The notes under the pieces are model-generated. The model was not told the origin of the DNA. It did no database searches and saw only the letters and a list, made by a program, of their open reading frames with translations. Position numbers and translations under genes: made by a program. Of a stretch of DNA of 44,927 nucleotides, positions 30,374-40,717 are shown piece by piece (position 1 is the first letter of the stretch; every line of letters starts with the position of its first letter). The DNA is taken from the NCBI RefSeq assembly GCF_000315625.1, contig NW_005434665.1, positions 333,903 to 378,829 of the forward strand. Direction: 5' to 3'. Origin of the DNA: Guillardia theta CCMP2712 (lineage: Eukaryota; Cryptophyceae; Pyrenomonadales; Geminigeraceae).

Positions 30374-32481
30374 GATGTCATCAGGATCGAAGAGGAGAAT
30401 TGGGGAAGCATTTGGAAACAGCGATCGAGACAAGCACCAAAACAACAAGGTTTTCTCGCTGTGACCGCTTCCTCGCACTGACGATTTTCATTGAAGACTA
30501 ATCAACACTTGAGTCCAGAGGAACAACTTGCACAAGCTGTGAGCCGTCTTGAAGATATCAGAAACGGTGAAAGATACCCCGAAATGACATGTTGGTGTGA
30601 TGCGGTGATGATCAGGAACGGATGATGAGCTCATTAGGGAGTCGGAGGATCTCTCGCGGAAACGAGATGAACAGCTCAATGCACTGCTGGCGAAAGGTGA
30701 TGGAACTTTACTTCCCATTTCCGCTCAGGATCAGTTCAGGGAGTGGAGGACACAGCAAAGGAAATCTCTCGCGGTCCTCGGTTGGATCTTTGGCCCTAGG
30801 AAGACCGATCTAACTCGCCAAGCAGGTGGAAGCACAGCGAAGAACGATATGTGACGAGTTCGAGGTTGAGAGCTAGAGCTTGAGAGGGTGCAAGAGTTGC
30901 TGAGTGTGCCTGAAGAGCGCACGCGCAAAGGCACAAGATCGCTTGAGAACAGAAATGGAGACTTTGCAACAAGTATGAATCCTCTGCCATGTGAGGCCTG
31001 AACTGAAAGCATCCAGTGGGCTCAAGGGGAGATCGAAACTGCTGCCAATTCCGGTGCTCAACTTATTTGAAAGTCCTTCAGTCAGCTTCTAACTTGCTGC
31101 TCAAAGGCATGACCTCAAGGGTCAGGCGCAAAACTCGGGCGAGAGGAGAAGCTGACGGTGACGTGCTCCTGGTCCTGCTGCTCTTCTCAAAGAGTTGGAA
31201 TAGGTTTCCTGGCTGATCGTGAGAAGGCCTCGAGTATCATGTAGCCTCTGCATCTTGCGCAAAGAATCGCATGTCTTGTCTTATCTCCCCTGGTTGACAG
31301 ATACCGACTTCAAGAGCTGCAACAGCGCGTCATCCTCACAAAGGTTTGTCCCTGTGCGCTTGCCTCAACTTGAATTGAATTGAGCATAGGATGACCTTGA
31401 CCGAGATCTTGACACATTGAGATCCAAGGTAAGAGGAGGGCTCGGCCGGGAACATTTATTCATTGAGCTCGTTACAAGGCGCCTAAGACAGAGAAAGAAT
31501 CATCGAAAACAGCGAAAACAAAGCAAGCGGAGGAAGTGAGTCATTCGCTTGCTACTGCTTACACGACTGATTATCCGAACAGGATCATTCGGGAAAGAAG
31601 ACAAATCCATCCTCAAAGGTAATGCTTTCTCCTTTCAAACTTGAAAGCTGATTTTTCTGATCTTGGACCACAAAGGCCCCTGTTTCTAGCAATTCAGCTC
31701 CCTCAAAAGCAAATACTTCTTCATCGAAATCGGACAAAAGTATGTTTTTCCATCCATTTTTTCATTGATTTCATCGATTGATTATCTCATGGTATAGCGG
31801 CTAACAAATCTGAGAAATCCGCTCCAGCTACTAATGACAAGACGAGCAAACCGGCTTCATCTTCCTCAAAGGTGATTTCCCGTCTTCACATCTCCCCTCG
31901 AACCTTACTTGAAACTCAACCGAAGCAGTCAAACACCAACACAAGCGCTAAGGCTGGAAGCAGCAGCAAGGTATTTCTCTCAATTTTTTCGCGAGCTATA
32001 CTGATGTTCATCTTACAGGCAAACAATGCTCAAGGTGAGGGTCTTGGTGTTGGTCGTGCTGCGTATCGCAGGGCTGAACACTCGTCAGCCAACGGCAAGG
32101 GAACTGCCGAGAAGTCAGCTCGTCAGGATCGGGCTGAGAATCGAGCAGGGAGCTCGAGCGTGTACACATCGAAGGGAGTGCTGTACATGGACAAGGAGAG
32201 GTTCGAGAAAGGCGATGCTGTCAGCGTGATCTTGGAGGACGGAACTTCGGTGATTTTAGTAGGGCTTTGCTCCCTTCTATTCAACGTATGGTCCGCAGAT
32301 CAAGGGAACGATCAACACTATCAACTCGTTGGAGTTGCGAATTCAGGTAAAACTACTTTGGGGGATGGCCCATCCCTGACAGACTTGCCCGCAGCAGAGT
32401 GAGGGAGACAGCATCTCAAAGGTGTACCTCAGTCACTTGAAGAACAAGAAAGCTTCTCTCCACAAGCAGGAGGAATCTTGA
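30374..32481 (+). CDS. Sds3/BRMS1-like protein (C-terminal domain), multi-exon
   Basis: Many small exons with GT-AG borders join to a charged, helical N-terminal half: MSSGSKRRIGEAFGNSDRDK (30374), SPEEQLAQAVSRLEDIRN (about 30516), DDELIRESEDLSRKRDEQLN (about 30620), DQFREWRTQQRKSLAVL (about 30730), RLQELQQRVILTK (about 31305) and DDLDRDLDTLRSK (about 31391). A Lys/Ser/Ala-rich linker follows in pieces at about 31480-31975. The final exons read YMDKERFEKGDAVSVILEDG, TSIKGTINTINSLELRIQSE and VYLSHLKNKKASLHKQEES, stopping at 32479-32481. This last module has the layout of the C-terminal domain of Sds3/BRMS1 proteins of the Sin3-HDAC corepressor (small beta module ending in a K-I-Y-x-S-x-L motif). 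That implies a nuclear role in histone deacetylation. Assignment rests on the C-terminus only; exon details in 30800-31300 are uncertain. Confidence 0.55.
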
Positions 32482-32824
32482 CGCCATGGCGATGACAGAG
32501 CATGTGAAGTAATGAAGTCAATCTGTCTGCCTCTATTCTATCCCCTTTGAATGCTCCATGGCCTCATCGGATGTTTGTGTCTTGTGATTAGTCACATCAT
32601 TTGCCTTCCTCTTCACCTTATCTGCCTACACCTAATATCGCCTAGAACTAATCTCTCCCTCCCCTTTCCCGGGAGTCTCCCTCCCTCCCTCCCTCCCTCC
32701 CTTCTCCCTCCCTTCTCCCTCCCTCCCTCCGGAGGCCTCCCTCCCTCCCTTTTCCTCTGTAGTCACTTCACTCCCCATCCCTCCTCCCTGCTCCCTCCCC
32801 AGTCCCCACCTCTCGCCCTCCTTA
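32482..32824. other. Spacer with (CCCT)n tract
   Basis: A (CCCT)n/(TCCC)n tract occupies about 32675-32755, followed by further C/T-rich sequence, up to the left border of the tandem duplication. No gene recognised. Confidence 0.6.
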
Positions 32825-32989
32825 CTATCTCGCACAACTGCTGGGTCCGACCACGGGATCAGCGACTAGGGCTCACTGATTCCGATTCCATCACCGGTGC
32901 CGCCATGCTCGGGATTGAGGGTAGGGTTAACTTCTGTCATCCAATGCAAGAGGGTGGGTGCTCCAAGTTATACGGTCATGTGTCGTAAA

Positions 32990-33353
32990 GGGGTACTAAT
33001 TCATGTATTCGGGGTGGGTATTTCAAGAGAAGCAAGCCGGTGGTGTGCCAGAAAAATACTATGATATGGTGGGTAGTCCTGCAGTAGACGGTGGGGGTAC
33101 AGAAATAGCAGTTTCCGTTGGTATAGGAGGATAGGAGGGGTGGACGGTAGAAAGGGGTAGTTCTTCTGATCTCCGACGCCAGCGGACTTTGCGATTTCCC
33201 CGATCCCCACCCACCTTTACCTTTACTGTTTTTTTTTTTTAATGTGGGTAAGGAAGTACCCCCTCTACAGGCCTGACTTTCATGGGTTAGGAATTTGCCA
33301 TGGGGTGTATTGCGGCACGGGGGTGGGTCCATTGTGGTTTAGCTCCGTAAGTC
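32990..33353 (+). promoter_or_regulatory. Upstream region of coiled-coil gene copy 1
   Basis: G-rich words (GGGGTACTAATTCATG, CGGGGTGGGTATTTCAAG, GGTGGGGGTACAG, AAAGGGGTAG) and AAGTACCCCCTCTACAGGCC are shared with the upstream region of copy 2 (about 40320-40717). The two regions are much more diverged than the coding parts, and copy 1 has a T11 run at about 33230-33240. The near-constant end (CTACAGGCCTGACTTTCATG) may be 5' UTR or contain an acceptor. Confidence 0.45.
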
Positions 33354-35865
33354 ATGGGAGGCTTCGACTTCGCCAGCTTCGATGGGTCAGAGCCGCTGAC
33401 GTCGTCGAAGAGGAGGGAGAGGACGGAGAGATCGAGCACAAGAGACTCTCAGGAGGAGGACTCCAACAGCGATTTCGTGCTGCGAAGGTACAGGTTCGAT
33501 GCGCAAGGAGGAGGACAGGAGACGAGATTGCCTGCCCTGCGGCATTATGACGTGAAGATGAGAAGGTCTTCTGCTGCCCCATCCGAGTCTGAGCTGCAGT
33601 ACCACATGACCACCAACAGAGACTATCTGCGGTTCTACTACACTGACTACCTCGGATCCCCACCCATGGAAGATTCGAAACCCAAGTTCGCCGACGACCG
33701 GGGCGAGGCCATTGAGATCCAAGAATTGTGTAGGTGGATCAGCTCTGTCAATCCTCGCACTCGGCTAGAGAGCTATCCTCTGTTCGTCCTCTGCAAGGAT
33801 GTTCTCAATCGGATAGCGACGAAGGAGCTGAAGATCATAGACAGTGACAAGGCGGAACTAATGGACCTGCTCGCAGATGCGAAGAATCGAATTGCGGAGC
33901 TTGAAACGAAGCTTGCAGACGCACAGGATGAATTCAGAGAGGAGCTAGACGGGCTCAACAAGAAATGGAAGCAGAGGCTCCTTGACTCCACTGCAGAAAC
34001 ACTAAGGGATGATGGAGAGCTGAAGCTCTTGAGGGAACAGCTTGCGGCGAGTAAGAACGAACTTTGCCAGAGAGAGGGGGAGCTCCAAGAGTGCAAAGAG
34101 CAGCTGGAAAAGTTCACAAAGGAGCTGGCAAAGCAGAAGAAGGAAGCCTCCTCGATGAAGAACCAGAACACTTCTCTGTCAGAGAAGATAGCATCGATGG
34201 AGCAAAAGTTGAAAGCGTTGAAGAGCGGCGATCAGCACGACCCATTCTCGAAGCTCGATGACAATGTACAAACATGCTTGCTCGCTCTCGTTGTCTCGTC
34301 TCAGACGTTTCTGTTGCAGGGGAAGATAGACGCGCTCAAGAGATTGCTCCTTGATGACTCTCTGTTCAAACAAGCCAAGTTCAAGAACGTGCTGGTAGAC
34401 ACGCTCCTTGTTCCACCGACGAAAGGCATTCCGGTCTCAATCAAAAAAGCTCTCTGCTTGAGGTGCTACCTTGAGCATGAGAAGGCTTCTTGTTGTGTGT
34501 CCACTCGCTGATTCCGATCACAGATTGTTGTCGTTCATCTTCGAGTCAGAACAAGGGGCAGGAGACAACCTGACAAAACTTGCTACCATCTCGAACATGC
34601 TTTCAAGCGAGGAGAAGCCGATCATGATATCAGAACTGCTAAAAGAGGCGGTTGAGAAAGACTTGCCGAAGATGAAGCTCAATGAACAGGCATTCATCCT
34701 GTCGTCTCACAAGTCGTGCGATGACAAGGTGGACAGGTTGAGTTCTTGGAAGTCATCGTGAAGTCTTGGATCTCCACATTCAAGTCAGATCAGCGATGTG
34801 TCTTCGACAAGTCAAAGGTGTCGCTTGTCAACTCGATTCTTGTGCGCTGATTGCTTTCACTCTCACGATGCGCAGGAGCTCATGGCAGAGTGGGGCAAGG
34901 GGAAGGATCAGATTTCATTGCAGGAGCTTCAGCCGGCGATGAATCAGATTGGAATCCCTCCCATACGATCTGAACAATTCTTCATCGACTGTTCTGGTTG
35001 AGAAATGACTCACAGTTTACTGGGCTGACGTTTCTGATTCTAGGCGACGAGTGGGAAAGGGTGAAGATCCGATGCATGGAGGTAAGGAGGGGAAGGAGGA
35101 GGGGGGGGAAAAGGGAGGGAGGCGGGGGTTGGGGTGATTGGATTGTGTATACAACCCGCTGACTCGTGGGCCTCCTGGATCCTCAAAGGAGAACATTGAG
35201 AATCCTGTCAGTCGGCTGGAGACAGATTTCAAGATAAGGTGGGGAGCTTGATCTGTGCCGTCATGATTTGAAATCGGTTTTGAGCGATTGCTTGACAGGC
35301 ATGAAAACCTCGTCGAGCTGTTCCAAGTCTTGCTTCTCGCTTCTCTACCTCGTCTCACACGAGGAAGCGCAGGAGGAGGAGTCTCAGTGGGACTACATGG
35401 TGAAGAAGGATGAGCGGACGGCTGCAGTCTGGGACTTGATGAGGAGGTTCATCGAGAGGGACTTCCTCGACCTCACGGAGCGACAGTATGCTCCTGAGGT
35501 AAGTGTTGACGTGGCAGCTCTGCGTTGAGCGGCTGAATGTCCGGTGGACAGAGCGGGACTCTGTTGCACTCGATAGACGACAGGACAAGCTGCAAATGGA
35601 TGCTGAGAACGATCGGGTGAGGTTGCGAGGAGGAGGAGGAAAACAATAGCGGGCAGATTGATGATGATAATGGACGCAGACGCTTGTTCGGGGGGAATCA
35701 TGATACAGTCCTGGCCTTCTTCGGGCATGTAGGGCTGAACTCGATGGACTCGTTCTCTCAAGCTCACCTTGCCTTCTGGTAGTTCGTGTCGACTGAGACC
35801 CTCTACCTGTCGCTCAAGACTGACAGCAAGTCAAGACAACTTGTGATGCGTCCTCGATCACTGTG

Positions 35866-35896
<31 letters not shown>

Positions 35897-38578
35897 ACAG
35901 AGGAAGAAGCTGCTGAGATACATCACCTGCATCGTTCGGGCAGAGAAGCTGCCTTTCTCCGAGTGGGCCTTCGAAGTTCACGTACCTTCATTCCTTGCAG
36001 AGGATGAGAAGAGCTGACGACAAAGCCGAAGATTTCAAAGGCAGAGCGAGCGGCAGAAATCAAGGCTAAGCAGGAGGAGAACGAGAGGCAAGAAGGAGGA
36101 GGGGGAGGAAGAGGAAGAGGAAGAGGAGGGAAGAGGAAGAGGAAGGTTTCTCAAGCTTTCTGTACGGCAGGCGTGCAAAGCTGAAGAAACCCGGAACGAG
36201 AAATATGAGCATGTATGCGGGAGGAAGACCAACAGCCATCAAGACGATCGCTGCTCAAGTCTGACGACCACCCACTCGTGCTCCCTCCCAATCCTTCCTC
36301 CTCCCTCCCATTCTCTCCTTCTATCTCTCGTGTCCTGTCCTCATACCTCTAAGTTGGCGTTTGTCCATCCCCGGCTCCTCCAACTCTCTGGGTTCTTGCT
36401 CTTGCCGTTCATTGCTCCTTATCCTCAGCTCGCCTCCTCCTCATCCTGTCTCTCACCTTCTCTTCCCTCAGATCGGGCAGATCTACGAGGCCAAGGTGCT
36501 GATAGACGAGACGTTTGACAAGGTGATAAGAAGGAGGAGGACGAGGACGAGGACGAGGAGGAGGAGGAGGAGGAGGAGGAAGTGGAGGAGGAGGAGGAGG
36601 AGGAGGAGGAGGAAGAAGAAGCTGACGGGGGACCAAGACGGGGAAACCGAGAGAGCCTCTACCTGAGTTCCTCAAGAACTTCCTGATCCGGCAGTACGGG
36701 CTCAAGAGCATCGGTGAGTGAAGGAGAGGATTGAACCTCTTGCTCCCTGCTATCAACAAGCTTCACCGCCCTCACTCTCCTCCTGATGCTTCTCCTCCTC
36801 CAGCGTTGAAGAACCTCGCCAACATCGGTGCACCTCTGCCCCCGGGCAAGGAAGAGGAGCTGACGATGAAGCAGCTGCGGGAGTGAGGAAGGAGTTTGAG
36901 AAGGCGTTGAGGCTCAAGATCTTCGGAAAGATCACAGGGATGATCGACCAGGAAGGTAACTTTCTCGCTGCTCCTCCTCTCCTCGGCTTGTTTACTTGCT
37001 CCTCTATATCAGAGTACGAAGACGGCCTCTGCGACGCGCTCATGCAAGGGCTCAAGAATATCTTCCCCCCTGATCAGATCAAGGAGAGGATGGGTGATAC
37101 CTCCCTGCCACCACAGCACAACACTACCACCTCGACCACCATCTCTATCTCCTTCTCCTATTGCTCCTCATCCTCGCCATCTCCTCCTCCATCTCCTCCT
37201 CCATCTCCTCCATCTCCTCCTCCTCTTCCGTCTTCTCCTTTGTCTCCTCCGCCTTGTACTTCTTTCCTTCGATCTCGCCCTTCTCTCCCTCCTTGTCTTT
37301 CTTCTCCTCTTTCTCATTCCCTTTCTTTCTCATTGGGGCTGCAGATGACGGGAATATTTCCATCCCCTTGCTCAGTATTGCGTCAGCGACTCTTTCAGTG
37401 TTCTCGTCCAAATACTATTACAGAGACACAGATGGTGGGGAGGAGGAGGAGGAGGAGGAGCGGACTTTTAGGATCTTGAGGATCTTGAGGAGCAGCAGCA
37501 AGTCAGGAGGAGGAGGAGGAGGAGGAGGAGGAGGAGGAGGAGGAGGAGGAGGAGGAGGAGGAGGAGCAGGTCATGATGATGATGAGCAAGTCAGGAGGAG
37601 GAGGAGGAGGTAGAGGATGAGGAGGAGGAGGAGGAGGAGGAATGAAAGTGCTCACTGGCCGGCAGATATTGTAACTCGGAATGGAACGGATGACTTGAGG
37701 TACCTCATAATCTTTTCTTTTCTCCTCCCGCTTGTTCACTACAACTCCCTACCACTACTCTTTTCATACCCAAGTTGTTACCATCATCACCACCACCACC
37801 ACCACCTCTACTGCTGCCTACCTGGCTAAAGAGAATTTTCAGCGACGTTGTCAAGCAACAGCTCATGGAACTTGCAGAGGTTCTCCCACTCGCTTCCTCC
37901 TCGTCTTCCACCTCCACATCCCCGCCTTGTCTCATCTGTCCCTGTCCCCGCCAAGTACCTTCCCCTTCGCTCGTTCTTCTCTCCCTGCTCTTTCCAGAAT
38001 GATCTGTTATCTCATTCCTTTCCTCTTCAACTTGTTCCCCTCTCACTAACTGCCATTTCTTACATGTGCAGGGTGGCACTCCAGAAACAATGACGATCGG
38101 AATTGACACATGGATGGAATGGTTAATCAAGGTATTTATCTCTTCCCTCCTTCCTGGTCCCTCGTTCCTTCACCCCCTCGACCCTCGTCCCTCGTCCCTC
38201 CCTCGTCCCTCGTCCCTCGTCCCTCCTCCCTCGTCCCGCCCCCTCTTCCCCCATCTTTCTAGTCGTCGTCGTCGTTATCATCATCGTCTACACCATCATC
38301 GTCTTCACAATCAAAATTTGAGTCGAAAACATCGCTTCCAATTTCTGCTACAAACACCTGATCGTTATCTCACGTCGATCTTTCTGATGTCTCTTCTCCT
38401 CCCAGGTATACAAGGACAGCAAACTGAATGCCGAGAAATTCTTTGAGGCGCTTTACAATGAGTTTGACACCAACCAGGTGAGGAGGAGGAGGAGGAGGAG
38501 GAGGAGCAAGGGATCACTATCAGAGGCAAGAGTTTGAAGATGGCCGACTAGCAAGATGATGTGTGAAGGCGAGGCAGC

Positions 38579-38613
<35 letters not shown>

Positions 38614-38791
38614 CAGCAGCAGCAGGAGCAGGAGCAGCAGCAGGGGGCAGCAAGTTTAAGCCAGGGGAGAAGCGCATGAGATGGGCATGGAGGCAGAGAC
38701 AAGCAGGGAGGGGGGGAGGAGAATGCTTTGACTGTTCCCGTAGGACCATGTCCTCGACTTCAATGAGTTCACCAACCTCGTACGATCAGGT

Positions 38792-38840
<49 letters not shown>

Positions 38841-39256
38841 ACTTCTTGCCGCCCTGCCTCCCTACCCCCCTCTGCTGTGATATTTCACGTTGACGCCCTT
38901 TCAGTTCAGCCCAAGCTGGATGACCACGAAGTTCTCGAGCTGTACAACCAAGCACTGGACTTGACAGGTGGGAACATGGGGCACGTGACGTGGCTGGTTG
39001 ACAACCTTGCTGGGGTGCAGGTGAGGGTGACAGCATCTCCCTTGACGCCTTCGTGTACGTCGCATGTTTAAATCACGTAAGTTGTGCTTGGCATTCCCTA
39101 CTTCCCGCTTCCTCCCTTCTCCCTCTCCAACTCTCTCCTGCCTCTCCCTCCCGCCCTCTCTCTCCCTTGCTCTGCATCTATCCTTCCTCCCACATCCTAC
39201 TGACCGCCTGCCGCGAGCAGCTGCCGTGCGTCAGGGCAGAGCCCCCGCGGCAATGA
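33354..39256 (+). CDS. Coiled-coil protein with C-terminal EF-hand, tandem copy 1, multi-exon
   Basis: Family not recognised. The start MGGFDFASFDGSEPL at 33354 is supported by both copies: an upstream ATG is open in copy 2 but blocked by a stop in copy 1. Exon 1 (33354-34462) holds a disordered charged N-terminus, a region with NRDYLRFYYTDYLGSPP, and a long heptad-like coiled coil (about residues 160-290; ELMDLLADAKNRIAELETKL). A 61-nt intron joins in phase to LLSFIFESEQGAGDN. Later exons include QELMAEWGKGKDQISLQELQ, HENLVELFQVLLLASLPRLT, KKDERTAAVWDLMRRFIERD, RYITCIVRAEKLPFSEWAFE, IGQIYEAKVLIDETFDK, PEFLKNFLIRQYGLKSI, YEDGLCDALMQGLKNIFPPD, DDGNISIPLLSIASATLSVF, IGIDTWMEWLIK and VYKDSKLNAEKFFEALYNEF. 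A canonical EF-hand loop DTNQDHVLDFNE is split by an intron (38480-38746). The C-terminus LDDHEVLELYNQALDLTGGN ends at 39254-39256. A calcium-responsive cytoskeletal or flagellar role is possible but unproven. Confidence 0.75.
36528..36630 (+). repeat. Intronic (GAG/GAC)n tract in copy 1
   Basis: GGA/GAC triplets lie between exon IDETFDK (donor GTGATAAG) and the exon leading into PEFLKNF. Joining AAG to ACGGGGAAACCG keeps phase, so the tract is read as intron rather than as Glu/Asp or Arg coding sequence. The equivalent tract in copy 2 is at about 43930-44020, with a slightly different length. Confidence 0.8.
37438..37642 (+). repeat. Intronic (GGA)n tract in copy 1
   Basis: Long GGA/GAG triplet runs with CAGCAGCAG and GATGATGATG interruptions follow the exon ending YYYRDTD. 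The same tract begins at 44826 in copy 2 and runs off the window end. Confidence 0.9.
38570..38650 (+). repeat. Intronic (GCAGGA)n/(GCA)n tract
   Basis: GCAGGA hexamers mixed with GCA triplets lie in the intron that splits the EF-hand loop; a (GAG)n run occurs at its left end (38478-38505). Confidence 0.9.
38790..38840 (+). repeat. Intronic (CCTG)n tetranucleotide repeat
   Basis: About 12 copies of CCTG/GCCT lie directly after the exon encoding the second half of the EF-hand. Confidence 0.95.
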
Positions 39257-39279
39257 AGTTCGTAGTCCCAATCATGTTA

Positions 39280-40090
39280 CCCTAGATGTTATGTAGACTC
39301 TGGAAACCTTTCAAATCTTCCACAACCATCCCCTCTCGCAGCAGTGACGGCAGATCCTGTTCTGTCCATGTAGCGATTGAGACATCCAGGACCTTGAAGG
39401 TGACTTGGATTTCATTGATTCTTACTCAACATCTTCGAGTTGAAAGATCAAATCTCTCGCGGCTCTGAGTTCCTGATCATCTCCTGGGTGAGCAAGGCTC
39501 GTCAACACGGAACCCTTCATGAGGGGCATGAGTATGATCAACAACATGCTGTTGCTGTTGGACATGTTGACAGCGTGTTGTTGATCAAGTTGTAGAGCAA
39601 GATTCCATCCTCTCTACATCTCCGCCTCAACCATGTGCTACACATCTCGACGACTTCACTCTCTTCTCTCAGCCTCTCACCTGGAACTTCTCGTGCGCCT
39701 CCTTCCACACGCTCTGATTCGTCGAGAGATTCTTCTTCTGCGCAGATCTTCACTGAGGACAGCTCTCAGACTTGTCAGCTCCCGTTACCTTCCTATCGGG
39801 GATGCTCGCGACGTCGATCTCGGCATCTCCGACGAACCCCGGCTGGGAGGAAAAAGTTGATGACCACCTACAAGAGCGTTCAGAGCTTCTTCCTAGCTCC
39901 CCTCCACTTCCCTGCTCTCCGCTTCTCCCTCACTTCTCTTCTCCCCTGGTCTCCTCCACAACCCAGCTCTCCTCTCTCCCGGACCTCATGGCGGTCCTGA
40001 GACCAGATGTACTGATCGCATGTCCCTTTGGTGATCGTATCGTGATCATCGGTGGCTTTGTCTCTTCCGCGTTCTACTTCTATTCCCTCC
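39280..40090 (-). CDS. Possible small minus-strand gene or gene fragment
   Basis: On the minus strand, short protein-like pieces occur in order: PGFVGDAEIDVASIPDRK (about 39850-39800, followed by GTAACGGG...CCTCAG, a candidate intron), SVWKEAHEKFQ, then QVTFKVLDVSIATWTEQDLP (about 39400-39340) ending near 39280. The first piece resembles the end of a C2 domain (a GDAEIDLSS-like strand). The evidence is thin: no start is clear, and the stretch may be a relic carried inside the duplicated unit. Confidence 0.22.
39535..39587. repeat. Perfect-looking 18-bp stem hairpin
   Basis: TGATCAACAACATGCTGT (39535-39552) is followed by a 17-base spacer and ACAGCGTGTTGTTGATCA (39570-39587), its reverse complement with a single T/G wobble. 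No poly-T follows on either strand. Role unknown. Confidence 0.9.
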
Positions 40091-40319
40091 ATCCCTTCCT
40101 CATCTCAGCTAGTCCCTCAGTCCACTTCTTCCCCCCTTCCCCCCCACCCCCTCTCCACTTCCGTTCTTGACGCCTGTCTTGACGCTATCTCGCACAACTG
40201 CTGGGTCCGACCACGGGATCAGCGACTAGGGCTCACTGATTCCGATGCCATCACCGGTGCCGCCATGCTCGGGATTGAGGGTAGGGTTAACTTCTGTCAT
40301 CACACGAAGGAGGGTGGGT

Positions 40320-40717
40320 GATCCAGGGTTCATCTGTCCCAATGGGGTACTAGTTGCTGTCATTTGGGTGGGTACTTTCAAGAGAAGCAAGCCGGTGGTG
40401 TACTAGGAAAATGAGGGAGTGTAGTGGGTACTCTTATATAAGACGGTGGGGGTACAGAAACAGCAGTTTCCGTTGATGAATTCCGAAACGAGAGTCTGAG
40501 GGGTGGTCTAATTTTGAAGGGGATAGGAGGGGTACACAACGAAAGGGGTAGGGTGGTCGGTCACTTTGCGATTTCCCCGATCTCCACCCACCTTCGCTGC
40601 CTCAACATGGATAAAAAAGTACCCCCTCTACAGGCCTGACTTTCATGGGTTCAGGAAGTTGCCATGGGGTGTATTGCAGCACGGGGGTGGGTCCATTGTG
40701 GTTTAGTTCCGCAAGTC
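40320..40717 (+). promoter_or_regulatory. Upstream region of coiled-coil gene copy 2
   Basis: It shares blocks with the copy 1 upstream region (TCAAGAGAAGCAAGCCGGTG, GACGGTGGGGGTACAGAAA, TTTGCGATTTCCCCGAT, AAGTACCCCCTCTACAGGCC), separated by unrelated sequence such as TTATATAAG at about 40434. The patchy match suggests short conserved elements in fast-changing spacer. Confidence 0.45.

Larger units (their letters stand above)
32825..40184 (+). repeat. Tandem duplication, unit 1 (about 7.36 kb)
   Basis: The sequence starting CTATCTCGCACAACTGCTGG at 32825 recurs at 40185, and similarity continues to the window end. Matching points lie 7360 bases apart at the border, 7364 at the gene start (33354/40718) and 7390 near 36883/44273, so indels are small. 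Unit 1 ends exactly where unit 2 begins, as expected for a direct tandem duplication. It contains one full coiled-coil/EF-hand gene and a poorly defined stretch at 39257-40184. Confidence 0.95.

Noticed and set aside
36528-36666. Arg-rich ORF (RRRTRTRTRRRRRRRRK) or Glu/Asp-rich reading in the coiled-coil gene
   Set aside because: Reading through leads to a stop or the wrong frame for the next exon (PEFLKNF), whereas treating it as an intron keeps phase.
37145-37411. Minus-strand Glu-rich ORF (MDENTERVADAILSKGMEIF ...), also at 44535-44801 in the second unit
   Set aside because: It is the complement of a pyrimidine-rich intron plus the plus-strand exon DDGNISIPLLSIASATLSVF, which joins in phase with its neighbours. 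Conservation between units only reflects the recent duplication.
39454-39472. TCTCTCGCGGCTCTGAG also found at the end of the FAD gene and in segment B
   Set aside because: The match ends after about 17 bases and flanks are unrelated, so it is too short to call a third segment B copy.
40664-40717. Upstream in-frame ATG extending coiled-coil copy 2 by 18 codons
   Set aside because: The same position in copy 1 is followed by a TAA in frame, so the shared start MGGFDF is preferred.
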